Shown: piece after piece, positions 36,142-43,159 of the stretch | Position numbering within the stretch: position 1 is the stretch's first letter | Layout: each line of letters starts with the position of its first letter | Assembly (NCBI GenBank): GCA_027592105.1 | Contig: JAQCLA010000002.1 | Coordinates: 1-43,159, forward strand | Source: Pseudomonadota bacterium | GTDB taxonomy: Bacteria; Pseudomonadota; Alphaproteobacteria; Rhodobacterales; Rhodobacteraceae | Direction: 5' to 3' | Length of the DNA stretch: 43,159 nucleotides | The notes under the pieces: model-generated | Told to the model about the DNA's origin: nothing | The model's database searches: none | The model's input: only the letters and a program-made list of their open reading frames with translations | Program-made: the position numbers and the translations under genes

Positions 36142-36451
36142 GTCCTTGCTCTAGCCTTGCGGTTTGCGCGCGTCTATCCGCTTCTTCGTTTTATAAATAT
36201 CCGGGGGGGGTCGCGGCACGCGACGGGGGCAGCGCCCCCATTGTGGCGCAGGCTTGCCGGTCCGCGCGGGTCCAAGGGGCGTATTTCCCACAAACCAAAG
36301 GGGTAGGGGTTGCCAAGCCCCCTGAAACCCCGTAATTGCGCGCTCACTTCACAGGCGAAGGCGGGCCACCAAGGGAGACATCCTTGTTGCGTCCACCGGT
36401 TGGGGAAACCCTGAACCTTCGCCCTAGGCGCAAACCGGAAAGGAACACGAT
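36142..36451. other. Intergenic region between psuK and rpsB, rich in hairpins
   Basis: This 310-base gap is divergent: psuK on minus, rpsB on plus. It holds an AT-rich TTTTATAAATAT at 36189-36200, an eight-G run at 36203-36210, two adjacent short hairpins at 36210-36239, a possible third at 36306-36321, and the structured rpsB leader near 36396-36438. I see no clear -35/-10 pair on either strand and no tRNA or ORF of note. Confidence 0.5.
36210..36239. repeat. Two adjacent perfect hairpins
   Basis: GTCGCG-GCA-CGCGAC (36210-36224) directly abuts GGGGGC-AGC-GCCCCC (36225-36239). Each has a 6-bp stem and a 3-base loop. The second form recurs between genes in Rhodobacterales as far as I recall, so it may be a dispersed element, not a site specific to this locus. 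Confidence 0.5.
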
Positions 36452-37252
36452 ATGGCGCTTCCAGATTTTTCTTTGCGACAGCTGCTCGAGGCTGGCGTTC
36501 ACTTCGGTCACCAGACACAGCGCTGGAACCCGCGTATGGCACCCTACATCTATGGTGACCGGAACGGCATCCACATCATCGATTTGACGCAGACGGTCGA
36601 ATTGCTCGACCAAGCGCTCAACGTCGTGCGCGAGACTGTGGCCAAGGGCGGCCGCATCCTGTTCGTCGGCACCAAGCGTCAGGCCCAAAAGCCCATCGCC
36701 GATGCCGCCGAGCGTTGCGCGCAATACTACATGAACCACCGTTGGTTGGGCGGCACGCTCACCAACTGGAAGACGGTGTCGAACTCGATCTCGCGCCTCA
36801 AGGAAATCGACGCGCTGATGGCCGCCGGTGTCGAGGGTCTGACCAAGAAAGAACGTCTTGGCATGGAACGCGATCAGGCCAAGCTGCAGGCTTCGCTTGG
36901 TGGGATCACCGAGATGGGCGGTTTGCCCGACCTGCTTTTCGTCATCGACGTCAACAAGGAAGACCTCGCCATCGCAGAGGCGCGCAAGCTTGGTATTCCC
37001 GTGGTCGCGGTTGTCGATACCAACTGCCCGCCCGATGGCGTGGATTACATCATCCCCGGCAATGACGATGCTGCCCGTGCGATCGCGCTTTACTGCGACC
37101 TGATTAGCCGCGCGGCACTCGACGGGATGTCGGCGCAGCTGCAGACCGCTGGTGTCGATCTTGGTTCGCTGGAAGAGGGCAGCTTGGAAGAGGCGCTGAC
37201 CGACGTGGTCGAGCCTGCACCCGCAGCCGAAGAGCCAGCCGTCGAAGCCTGA
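36452..37252 (+). CDS. rpsB: 30S ribosomal protein S2
   Basis: Small-subunit protein needed for assembly and mRNA binding near the platform. 266 residues, with a C-terminal tail rich in Glu and Ala beyond the usual core. [40 protein letters not shown], and [20 protein letters not shown] are hallmark segments. AAAGGAA (36439 on) sits 7-8 bases before the ATG. It is co-directional with tsf but far from pyrH-frr. Autoregulation by S2 through the leader is known in enterics; here it is inference. Confidence 0.98.
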   Translation: MALPDFSLRQLLEAGVHFGHQTQRWNPRMAPYIYGDRNGIHIIDLTQTVELLDQALNVVRETVAKGGRILFVGTKRQAQKPIADAAERCAQYYMNHRWLGGTLTNWKTVSNSISRLKEIDALMAAGVEGLTKKERLGMERDQAKLQASLGGITEMGGLPDLLFVIDVNKEDLAIAEARKLGIPVVAVVDTNCPPDGVDYIIPGNDDAARAIALYCDLISRAALDGMSAQLQTAGVDLGSLEEGSLEEALTDVVEPAPAAEEPAVEA

Positions 37253-37275
37253 GGCTTTCGTCATCCAAATGATAC

Positions 37276-37299
37276 GCGCGCGGGGCATGCCTCGCGCGC
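37276..37299 (+). promoter_or_regulatory. Strong hairpin between rpsB and tsf
   Basis: GCGCGCG (37276-37282) pairs with CGCGCGC (37293-37299), with GGC/GCC extending the stem through a G-T wobble. No T-tract follows, so it may stabilise the rpsB 3' end or act as an attenuator rather than terminate. Confidence 0.5.
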
Positions 37300-37323
37300 A
37301 GACCGAATTTCAGGAGAACGCTC

Positions 37324-38199
37324 ATGGCGATTACCGCTGCAATGGTAAAGGAACTGCGCGAAGCAACAGGCGCAGGCATGATGGATGCCAAGAAGGCATT
37401 GACCGAAACCGATGGTGATTTCGAAGCCGCCGTTGACTGGCTGCGCACCAAGGGTCTGGCCAAAGCCGCAAAGAAATCGGGCCGCACCGCAGCCGAGGGC
37501 CTTGTGGCCGTGGCTGTTGCCGCAGGCACCGGTGTTGCGGTCGAAGTGAATTCCGAAACGGATTTCGTGGCCAAGAATGCAGAGTTTCAGGGCATGGCCG
37601 CCGCCATCGCCGAGGCCGCACTTGGTGCAGCCGATCTGGACGCGCTCAATGCAACCCAGATTAACGGCACACCCGTCGAAACCGTCATCACCGATGCCAT
37701 CGCCAAGATCGGCGAGAACATGGCCCTGCGCCGTATGACCAAGCTCGATGGTCAGACCGTGGTGTCTTATGTCCACAACGCGGCCGCACCCGGCATGGGC
37801 AAGATCGGCGTTTTGGTTGCCATCAATGGCACCGATGAAAGCTTTGCCCGCCAGGTCGCGATGCATGTTGCAGCCGTCAACCCGGCCGCATTGAACGAAG
37901 ATGCTGTCGACCCCGAGATGGTCGCGAAGGAGCGTCAGGTCCAGATCGACATCGCACGCGAATCGGGCAAGCCCGATGCCGTGATCGAAAAGATGATTGA
38001 TGGCCGGATGAAAAAATTCTTGGCTGATATCACCTTGGTCAACCAAGCTTTCGTCATCAACCCCGATCTGACTGTTGGCGCAGCTGCCAAGGAAGCCGGC
38101 GTTGAAATCACCGGCTTCGTGCGCCTTGAAGTTGGTGAAGGCATTGAGAAAAAAGAAGAAAACTTCGCTGAAGAAGTGGCCAAGGTCGCCAAGGGCTAA
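37324..38199 (+). CDS. tsf: Elongation factor Ts
   Basis: Nucleotide exchange factor for EF-Tu. 291 residues. The N-terminal UBA-like segment [20 protein letters not shown], then [13 protein letters not shown] with the conserved TDFVA motif that contacts EF-Tu, and the coiled-coil and C-terminal parts including [11 protein letters not shown] complete it. AGGAGA lies 7 bases before the start. Follows rpsB by 71 bases and ends at a terminator. Confidence 0.98.
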   Translation: MAITAAMVKELREATGAGMMDAKKALTETDGDFEAAVDWLRTKGLAKAAKKSGRTAAEGLVAVAVAAGTGVAVEVNSETDFVAKNAEFQGMAAAIAEAALGAADLDALNATQINGTPVETVITDAIAKIGENMALRRMTKLDGQTVVSYVHNAAAPGMGKIGVLVAINGTDESFARQVAMHVAAVNPAALNEDAVDPEMVAKERQVQIDIARESGKPDAVIEKMIDGRMKKFLADITLVNQAFVINPDLTVGAAAKEAGVEITGFVRLEVGEGIEKKEENFAEEVAKVAKG

Positions 38200-38224
38200 C
38201 CCCTGATTAAAGCGCTGAATGATG

Positions 38225-38256
38225 AACGGGGCAGGGCATGGCGCTGCCCCGTTTTC
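38225..38256 (+). terminator. Intrinsic terminator after tsf
   Basis: AACGGGGCAG and CTGCCCCGTT form a perfect 10-bp stem with a 9-base loop, followed by TTTC. It lies 25 bases after the tsf stop and could also act on aroQ, which converges from the other side. Confidence 0.85.
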
Positions 38257-38287
38257 TATTGGGCAGAGCATGTCACGCTCTCACGCG

Positions 38288-38725
38288 CTATGCGCGTGTC
38301 AGATGGCCCTTGAGCGCATCAAGCGCCAAGTTGTAGCCGCGGGCGCCAAAACCTTGGATCACACCAACACAGACCGGTGCGATGAGCGAGACATGGCGAA
38401 ATGCCTCGCGCGCATGGGTGTTTGACAGGTGCAATTCAACCACCGGCAAAGCGATGGCGCTGATCGCATCACGCAACGCGACCGATGTATGGGTGTATGC
38501 GCCGGCATTGATAATCACGCCCGCCATCGTGCCGCGCGCGGCATGAAGATGATCGATCAGGATGCCTTCGCAATTGGATTGCGCACAGCTGACAGTTAGC
38601 CCGATGGTCGCGCCATGGGATATGCAAGCCGCCTCGATATCAGCAAGCGTGGTCGCGCCGTAGATCTCGGGCTCGCGCGTGCCAAGCAGGTTCAGGTTCG
38701 GGCCGTTCAGGACCAGTATTTGCAT
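38288..38725 (-). CDS. aroQ: 3-dehydroquinate dehydratase, type II
   Basis: Dehydrates 3-dehydroquinate to 3-dehydroshikimate in aromatic amino acid synthesis; dodecameric cytoplasmic enzyme. 145 residues. [20 protein letters not shown] holds the catalytic Tyr22 and loop Arg17; [29 protein letters not shown] and [16 protein letters not shown] (catalytic His) are all present. It converges on rpsB-tsf. Upstream of it lies the AT-rich stretch before phoB. Confidence 0.97.
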   Translation of the reverse strand: MQILVLNGPNLNLLGTREPEIYGATTLADIEAACISHGATIGLTVSCAQSNCEGILIDHLHAARGTMAGVIINAGAYTHTSVALRDAISAIALPVVELHLSNTHAREAFRHVSLIAPVCVGVIQGFGARGYNLALDALKGHLTRA

Positions 38726-38790
38726 AATGTCATCCTCTGGCGCGCAGTATAGGGGTTTGGCAAAGCGGCGGAAGGGGCAATTATCTCGCC

Positions 38791-38925
38791 ATGCCTAAGC
38801 GCAAAAAAGAAAGAGAATATAACATTCTATGGCGTAGCCTTAAGGTTCACCTTCAAACGCGCCCCAAGTCCTACATCCATTTATTTAACATAATACTGAT
38901 TATAGGATATTGGGGCGCGCGATGA
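38791..38925 (+). CDS. Possible 44-residue ORF in AT-rich DNA
   Basis: ATG 38791 opens a 44-codon frame ending TGA at 38925. The product is very basic at the N-terminus (MPKRKKERE) and hydrophobic later. Codons (AAA, AGA, TAT, ATA, TTA) are unlike its neighbours. The purine-rich GGAAGGGG is 13 bases upstream, too far for a good site, and the ORF contains both arms of an inverted repeat. More likely chance or a relic than a gene; recorded for completeness. Confidence 0.2.
   Translation: MPKRKKEREYNILWRSLKVHLQTRPKSYIHLFNIILIIGYWGAR
38858..38919. repeat. Imperfect inverted repeat with AT-rich loop
   Basis: CGCGCCCCAAGTCCTA (38858-38873) and TAGGATATTGGGGCGCG (38903-38919) are inverted copies apart from one mismatch and one extra base, with a 29-base AT-rich loop. 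It lies 36 bases beyond the phoB stop. It could form a hairpin in RNA, or be the footprint of a small mobile element. Confidence 0.55.
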
Positions 38926-38954
38926 GAGGCTGCTCTCTTCATCCCCGATACGCC

Positions 38955-39641
38955 CTATCCCAGTGCGTAACCCGCACCGCGCACGGTTCTGATCGGGTCG
39001 CCATGTGCCCCTGCCTTGAGCGCTTTGCGCAGACGGCCCACATGCACATCGACCGTGCGGCTATCGACATAGATATCGCGGCCCCAGACGCGGTCGAGCA
39101 ATTGCTCACGGCTCCACACCCGGCCTGGGCGCTCCATGAATGCGGTCAAAAGCCGAAACTCGGTCGGCCCAAGGCGCAGCTGCTCACCTTGGCGATAGAC
39201 GCGATGCTCGGCCAGATCGATCATGATGTCATCATAGTCGAGCCGCTCACCCACTGTTGCGGGACGCACGCGGCGCAGCTGGGTGCGCAGCCGTGCCAAT
39301 AGCTCTGCCACGGAATATGGCTTGGTGATATAATCATCCGCACCGGTCTCAAGGCCCCGGATCTTGTCGGTCTCTTCCGAGCGCGCAGAAAGCATGATCA
39401 CGGGAATTCGCGCCGTATCGACACCCATCTTGAGTTGGCGGCACACCTCGATCCCCGAGACATGCGGCAACATCCAATCGAGCACGATCACATCGGGCGG
39501 TGTTTCACGCACCAAGACCAAGGCTTCATCGCCGGCTTCGGCGGTGATGACCTGATAGCCTTCGGCCTTGATGTTATAGGCCAGAACCTCGCGCTGTGCG
39601 GGTTCATCCTCGACCACAAGTACCAGCGGTTCCCCGGCCAT
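38955..39641 (-). CDS. phoB: Phosphate regulon response regulator PhoB
   Basis: Response regulator that activates the Pho regulon when phosphorylated by PhoR. 228 residues. The receiver domain (about 1-125) has the acidic pair Glu11-Asp12, phospho-acceptor Asp55 in VIVLDWMLPHVSG, and Lys107 in YITKPYS. The winged-helix DNA-binding domain (about 130-228) has YRQGEQLRLGPTEFRLL and VDVHVGRLRKALKAG, ending VRGAGYAL. It is the last gene in the run pstC-pstA-pstB-phoU-phoB; 12 bases separate it from phoU. phoR is not in the window. Confidence 0.96.
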   Translation of the reverse strand: MAGEPLVLVVEDEPAQREVLAYNIKAEGYQVITAEAGDEALVLVRETPPDVIVLDWMLPHVSGIEVCRQLKMGVDTARIPVIMLSARSEETDKIRGLETGADDYITKPYSVAELLARLRTQLRRVRPATVGERLDYDDIMIDLAEHRVYRQGEQLRLGPTEFRLLTAFMERPGRVWSREQLLDRVWGRDIYVDSRTVDVHVGRLRKALKAGAHGDPIRTVRGAGYALG

Positions 39642-39653
39642 GTCCCCTGCCCC

Positions 39654-40370
39654 TTACACACCGCGCCCGGCGTCGAGCGCGGTGGCGTCTTGCTTGGGCC
39701 GGTCATCGTCGGGCATGTCGCCGGTCACCAGATAGATCACCTGTTCGGCGATCGAGGTGACATGGTCGCCCATCCGCTCGATATTCTTGGCCATAAAATG
39801 CAAATGCATGCAGGTGGTGATGTTGCGCGGATCTTCCATCATGAAGGTCAGATATTCGCGAAACAGCGCCGAATACATCTGGTCGACATCACGGTCACGC
39901 GCGCGCACATCCGCCGCCAAAGCAACATCGCGCTGGATATAGGCGTCCAGCACATCCTTGAGCATCAATTCGACCTGGCGCGCCATCCGGCGCAGCGAGG
40001 CGGCCGTGCCATTGACCGGCGGGCTGTCGATGATGGTTTCGGTGCGCTTGGCGATGTTCTTGGCGTAATCGCCAATCCGCTCAAGATTGGTCGACACCCG
40101 GAACACCGTCAGAACCGTGCGCAAATCCGTGGCGATGGGTTGACGCTGCGCGATAATGCGGGCCGCTTCTTCGTTGACCTGTTCTTCCAGCGCGTCGATG
40201 GCGCGGTCGCCATCACGCACGGTGCGCGCCTGTTCGATGTCGCGGGTTTCAAGCGCCTCGGTGGCGCGCGCGATGGCTTCTTCGACCAAGCCGCCCATGC
40301 GCATGATTTGCGCTTGGATGCCTTCGAGGTCGCGGTCGAAGCCCGATACGATATGCTCTGATGATGGCAT
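39654..40370 (-). CDS. phoU: Phosphate signalling/transport regulator PhoU
   Basis: Negative regulator of Pho signalling that links the Pst transporter to PhoR. 238 residues, all helical, two PhoU repeats. Landmarks: HIVSGFDRDLEGIQAQIMRM, ERIGDYAKNIAKRT in the first repeat, and HFMAKNIERMGDHVTSIAEQ in the second, each with the metal-binding E-x3-D pattern. AGGGGGGAT precedes the start. Lies 31 bases from pstB. Confidence 0.96.
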   Translation of the reverse strand: MPSSEHIVSGFDRDLEGIQAQIMRMGGLVEEAIARATEALETRDIEQARTVRDGDRAIDALEEQVNEEAARIIAQRQPIATDLRTVLTVFRVSTNLERIGDYAKNIAKRTETIIDSPPVNGTAASLRRMARQVELMLKDVLDAYIQRDVALAADVRARDRDVDQMYSALFREYLTFMMEDPRNITTCMHLHFMAKNIERMGDHVTSIAEQVIYLVTGDMPDDDRPKQDATALDAGRGV

Positions 40371-40401
40371 GGTTATCCCCCCTGCCCTATACGAAAAAGC
40401 C

Positions 40402-41199
40402 TCAACCGATCCGGCCTGTGATGTAGCTTTCGGTGCGTGGATCGTCAGGATTGGTGAAAATCTTCGATGTATTGCCGTATTCGACCAGATTACCGAGGTG
40501 GAAGAAGGCGGTTTGCTGGCTGACGCGTGCGGCCTGTTGCATCGAGTGGGTCACGATCACGACCGAGAATTTGGCGCGCAGCTCGTCGATCAATTCCTCG
40601 ACCTGCGCCGTGGCGATGGGGTCGAGCGCGGAACAAGGTTCGTCCATCAAGAGAACCTCGGGGCCGGTGGCGATGGCGCGCGCGATGCAAAGGCGCTGCT
40701 GCTGACCACCCGAGAGGCCAGTGCCCGATTCTTTGAGACGATCCTTTACCTCATTCCATAGCGCGGCCTTGCGCAGGCTTTCCTCGACGATTGTGTCGAG
40801 ATCGGCCTTGGTGCGGGCCAAGCCGTGGATTTTGGGCCCATAGGCGACATTGTCATAGATCGATTTGGGGAAAGGGTTGGGCTTTTGAAACACCATCCCC
40901 ACCTTGGCACGCAGCTGCACGGGGTCAACGCGGCTGTCATAGATATCTTCGCCATCGATACGGATATCACCCTCGACCCGCGCGATGGAGACCGTATCGT
41001 TCATCCGGTTCAAACAGCGCAGAAAGGTCGACTTGCCACAGCCCGAGGGGCCGATGAAGGCCGTGACCGTATTGGTCAGGATATCGACATCGACGTCCTT
41101 GAGCGCATGTTTCTCGCCATAGTACACCTGCACGCCGCGGGCGGTGATCTTGATGTCCTGTGCGTCCACAAGTCTCTCCGTCATGAGTTGGTCGTCCAT
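40402..41199 (-). CDS. pstB: Phosphate ABC transporter ATP-binding protein
   Basis: ATPase subunit driving phosphate import by PstCA. 265 residues. Walker [10 protein letters not shown] at about residues 50-58, the Q-loop region [23 protein letters not shown] signature [14 protein letters not shown], and Walker [15 protein letters not shown] are all present. AAGGAA lies 7 bases before ATG 41199. Ten bases separate it from pstA, consistent with one operon. Confidence 0.97.
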   Translation of the reverse strand: MDDQLMTERLVDAQDIKITARGVQVYYGEKHALKDVDVDILTNTVTAFIGPSGCGKSTFLRCLNRMNDTVSIARVEGDIRIDGEDIYDSRVDPVQLRAKVGMVFQKPNPFPKSIYDNVAYGPKIHGLARTKADLDTIVEESLRKAALWNEVKDRLKESGTGLSGGQQQRLCIARAIATGPEVLLMDEPCSALDPIATAQVEELIDELRAKFSVVIVTHSMQQAARVSQQTAFFHLGNLVEYGNTSKIFTNPDDPRTESYITGRIG

Positions 41200-41209
41200 G
41201 TTCCGTTCC

Positions 41210-42571
41210 TTACCAGCGCCGCTCGAAGCGACGACGCAGCACGATGGCCAAGATGTTCATGATCAGCAAAAAGGCCAACAATACGATAATTGCCCCTGCG
41301 GACCGCTCGATAAAGGCCGGGTCGGCCCGGGAAGCCCAAGAATAGACCTGCACCGGCAATGCCGTCGCCGGGTCGAAGATACCGCCGTCAAACGGCCCCG
41401 CCGGGTAGTTTGCCACAAAGGCTACCATGCCGATCAGCAGCAAGGGTGCCGTTTCACCCAAAGCCGATGCCAACCCCAAGATCGTGCCGGTCAAGATCCC
41501 CGGTGCCGCCAAGGGCAGCACATGGTGAAACACCACCTGCATCTTCGAGGCCCCAACCCCCATCGCCGCGTCGCGGATCGAGGGCGGGACGGCGCGAATG
41601 GCCGCGCGTGTCGCGATGATGATCGTGGGCAGTGTCATCAAGGTCAGCACCAGCGCCCCCACCAAAGGCGAGGATTGCGGGAACTGCGCAAAATTGATGA
41701 AGATCGCGAGCCCCAAGATGCCATAAACGATCGACGGCACCGCGGCGAGGTTCGAGATATTCACCTCGATCAAATCGGTCCAGCGGTTCTTGGGCGCGAA
41801 TTCCTCCAGATAGATCGAGGCCGACACGCCCAGCGGCAGCACCATCAAGGCCACCAAAAGCATCATATAGGCCGAGCCGATCATCGCCACGCCCAGACCC
41901 GAGGCTTCGGGCCGCTGGTCGGATGCATCAGGATTGGTCAGAAAGCCCCAGTTGAACTTGAGCGACAAAAGCCCGTCATCGACCATTCGATCGGCCAGAT
42001 CGAGCTGGGCCGGAGAGATATTGACGTCAAGCTCGGCGATTGCACGCGTCACGCGCCCCTTGAGATAGCCGTCCACGCGCCCTGTGGCATATCCCTCGAA
42101 GGGGATGGTTTGGCCCAAAAGCGACGGATCTTCGATCACCATACGGCGCAGGCGCGCGGGCGTGTCCCGCGAGATGAAGGCCGCGATTTCCCGATCGCTG
42201 ACCCCTTCGGTCGAAATGCCCCGTTCGGTGAGATAGGCGATCAGATTGTCGTTCAACAGACCCGTGTAGCCGATGGTGGTCACACGCATCATTTCATCGC
42301 GCTGGCGGTTCCCGTTCGGGTCAAGCCGCTCGGCATCCAAGGTCACCGGGAAGGAAAAGGTCGCCTGCCGAAAGGCCGAGACGCCATCCGAAAAGATCGT
42401 CCAAAGCATGATGAACAACACCGACAGGCTGACGCAGATCGCGACGACGCCATAATATTTGAACCGGGTTTCGGCAGCGTTGCGCTTTTTCATCCGTTCG
42501 GTCTGTTGCAACAGCGATGTTGCGGGCTTGGCCGGGCTTTGCGGTGTCGCCGCTGCGGTTGCGTCAGTCAT
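41210..42571 (-). CDS. pstA: Phosphate ABC transporter permease PstA
   Basis: Inner-membrane half of the phosphate channel. 453 residues, longer than E. coli PstA because it carries an N-terminal extension (DUF3333-like): a first hydrophobic segment near 45-65, then an extracytoplasmic region (about 70-210) with [20 protein letters not shown]. The permease core follows from about 220, with [19 protein letters not shown] and [23 protein letters not shown] 42571 overlaps the pstC stop and has GGGAG upstream; the open frame reaches 42604. Confidence 0.95.
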   Translation of the reverse strand: MTDATAAATPQSPAKPATSLLQQTERMKKRNAAETRFKYYGVVAICVSLSVLFIMLWTIFSDGVSAFRQATFSFPVTLDAERLDPNGNRQRDEMMRVTTIGYTGLLNDNLIAYLTERGISTEGVSDREIAAFISRDTPARLRRMVIEDPSLLGQTIPFEGYATGRVDGYLKGRVTRAIAELDVNISPAQLDLADRMVDDGLLSLKFNWGFLTNPDASDQRPEASGLGVAMIGSAYMMLLVALMVLPLGVSASIYLEEFAPKNRWTDLIEVNISNLAAVPSIVYGILGLAIFINFAQFPQSSPLVGALVLTLMTLPTIIIATRAAIRAVPPSIRDAAMGVGASKMQVVFHHVLPLAAPGILTGTILGLASALGETAPLLLIGMVAFVANYPAGPFDGGIFDPATALPVQVYSWASRADPAFIERSAGAIIVLLAFLLIMNILAIVLRRRFERRW

Positions 42572-43159
42572 TCGTACTGCTCCCGGTATCTGCGCACGAC
42601 CCACAACGCAAAGATGTTCAGCCCCAAGGTGATCACGAACAGCGTGATCCCCAGCGCAAAGGCCACCAGCGTTTCGGCCGAGTTAAATTCCAAATCACCC
42701 GTCAACTGGCTGACGATTTTCACGGTGATCGTGGTCATTGCCTCGAACGGGTTCAGGTCGAGCTTGGCCGAGGCCCCTGCCCCCATGGTCACGATCATCG
42801 TCTCACCGATCGCACGGCTGGCGGCCAACAAGATTGCGCCAACGATACCCGGCAATGCGGCGGGCAAGATCACCTGACGCACAGTTTCCGACTTCGTGGC
42901 ACCCAAGCCATAAGAGCCATCGCGCAGCGATTGCGGCACGGCATTCATGATGTCGTCGGTCAGTGACGAAATAAACGGAACCTGAAGAATGCCAATCACG
43001 ATACCCGCCGTCATCACCGATGACCCGGAGGTGCCAAGCCCGGTCGGTTCGGCGATATATTCACGCAAGAAGGGGCCGACTGTTACCAGCGCAAAAAGCC
43101 CGAAAACCACCGTGGGGATGCCTGCGATCACCTCGATCAGCGGCTTGACGACAGAACGC
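42568..43159 (-). CDS. pstC: Phosphate ABC transporter permease PstC (5' end cut by window edge)
   Basis: Partner permease of PstA. The frame is open through 43159, so the N-terminus lies outside; about 196 residues are visible. RSVVKPLIEVIAGIPTVVFG at the edge, SLRDGSYGLGATKSETVRQV (the EAA-type loop) and AASRAIGETMIVTMGAGAS are typical. Stop overlaps the pstA start (ATGA). pstS, the phosphate-binding protein, and phoR would be expected upstream, beyond the window. Confidence 0.95.
   Translation of the reverse strand, partial: RSVVKPLIEVIAGIPTVVFGLFALVTVGPFLREYIAEPTGLGTSGSSVMTAGIVIGILQVPFISSLTDDIMNAVPQSLRDGSYGLGATKSETVRQVILPAALPGIVGAILLAASRAIGETMIVTMGAGASAKLDLNPFEAMTTITVKIVSQLTGDLEFNSAETLVAFALGITLFVITLGLNIFALWVVRRYREQYE

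Noticed and set aside
41144-42877. 577-codon plus-strand ORF
   Set aside because: Antisense to pstB-pstA-pstC; translation is rich in His, Arg and Gln as expected for a shadow frame.
1-43159. tRNA, rRNA, CRISPR, insertion sequence, integrase or toxin-antitoxin genes
   Set aside because: None recognised on reading either strand; intergenic regions are short and lack cloverleaf or direct-repeat patterns that I could identify by eye.

Overview
The window reads as a piece of chromosome from an alphaproteobacterium of the order Rhodobacterales (Rhodobacteraceae-like). The basis is high-GC coding sequence, ChpT- and CtrA-type cell-cycle signals, LpxI in place of LpxH, a class II DAHP synthase, a DUF3553 protein, a PAS_5-type protein, and a split arrangement of pyrH-frr and rpsB-tsf. 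It is mostly housekeeping. I see no rRNA, tRNA, CRISPR array, prophage, transposase or plasmid gene. Genus and species cannot be read from it.

Layout. 1-4757 (minus): an oligopeptide/dipeptide-type ABC importer (Tat-exported binding protein, DppB-like and partial DppC-like permeases) preceded on the same strand by an AraC regulator. 4855-5733 (minus): miaA. 5875-18072 (plus): a long envelope cluster, pyrH-frr-uppS-cdsA-dxr-rseP-(45-codon ORF)-bamA-skp-fabZ-lpxA-lpxI-lpxB. It joins pyrimidine and isoprenoid supply, phospholipid synthesis, outer-membrane protein assembly and lipid A synthesis. 18069-24239: a YbaK-type deacylase, glnE with a small conserved-looking partner, a GlxA-type regulator and class II DAHP synthase. 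24260-26997: a PAS_5-like protein, then yicC-gmk-gamma carbonic anhydrase. 27002-29584: chpT, a DUF3553 gene, and olsB-olsA for ornithine lipids, with a perfect CtrA-type box in front of olsB. 29581-32519: 3-hydroxybutyrate dehydrogenase, an orphan YejA-type binding protein, and between them an apparent small RNA or attenuator unit. 32623-36141: an EamA transporter, DUF502, and psuG-psuK for pseudouridine breakdown. 36452-38199: rpsB-tsf. 38288-38725: aroQ. 38955-43159 (minus): phoB, phoU, pstB, pstA and partial pstC, the phosphate uptake and sensing operon.

How the genes work together. Several short operons use 1-4 base stop/start overlaps (fabZ/lpxA, lpxI/lpxB, glnE/94-aa gene, gmk/gamma-CA, olsB/olsA, psuK/psuG, pstC/pstA), which suggests translational coupling. 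Ornithine lipids (olsBA) and the Pst/Pho system are both linked to phosphate starvation in related bacteria, but here the visible signal at olsB is a CtrA-type box; I did not find a clear Pho box.

No complete previously undescribed system is evident. The observations most worth checking are the promoter-hairpin-terminator unit at about 30458-30569, the unlisted 45-codon membrane ORF between rseP and bamA, the CtrA-type box upstream of olsB, the hairpin-rich leader of rpsB-tsf, and an AT-rich island between aroQ and phoB.
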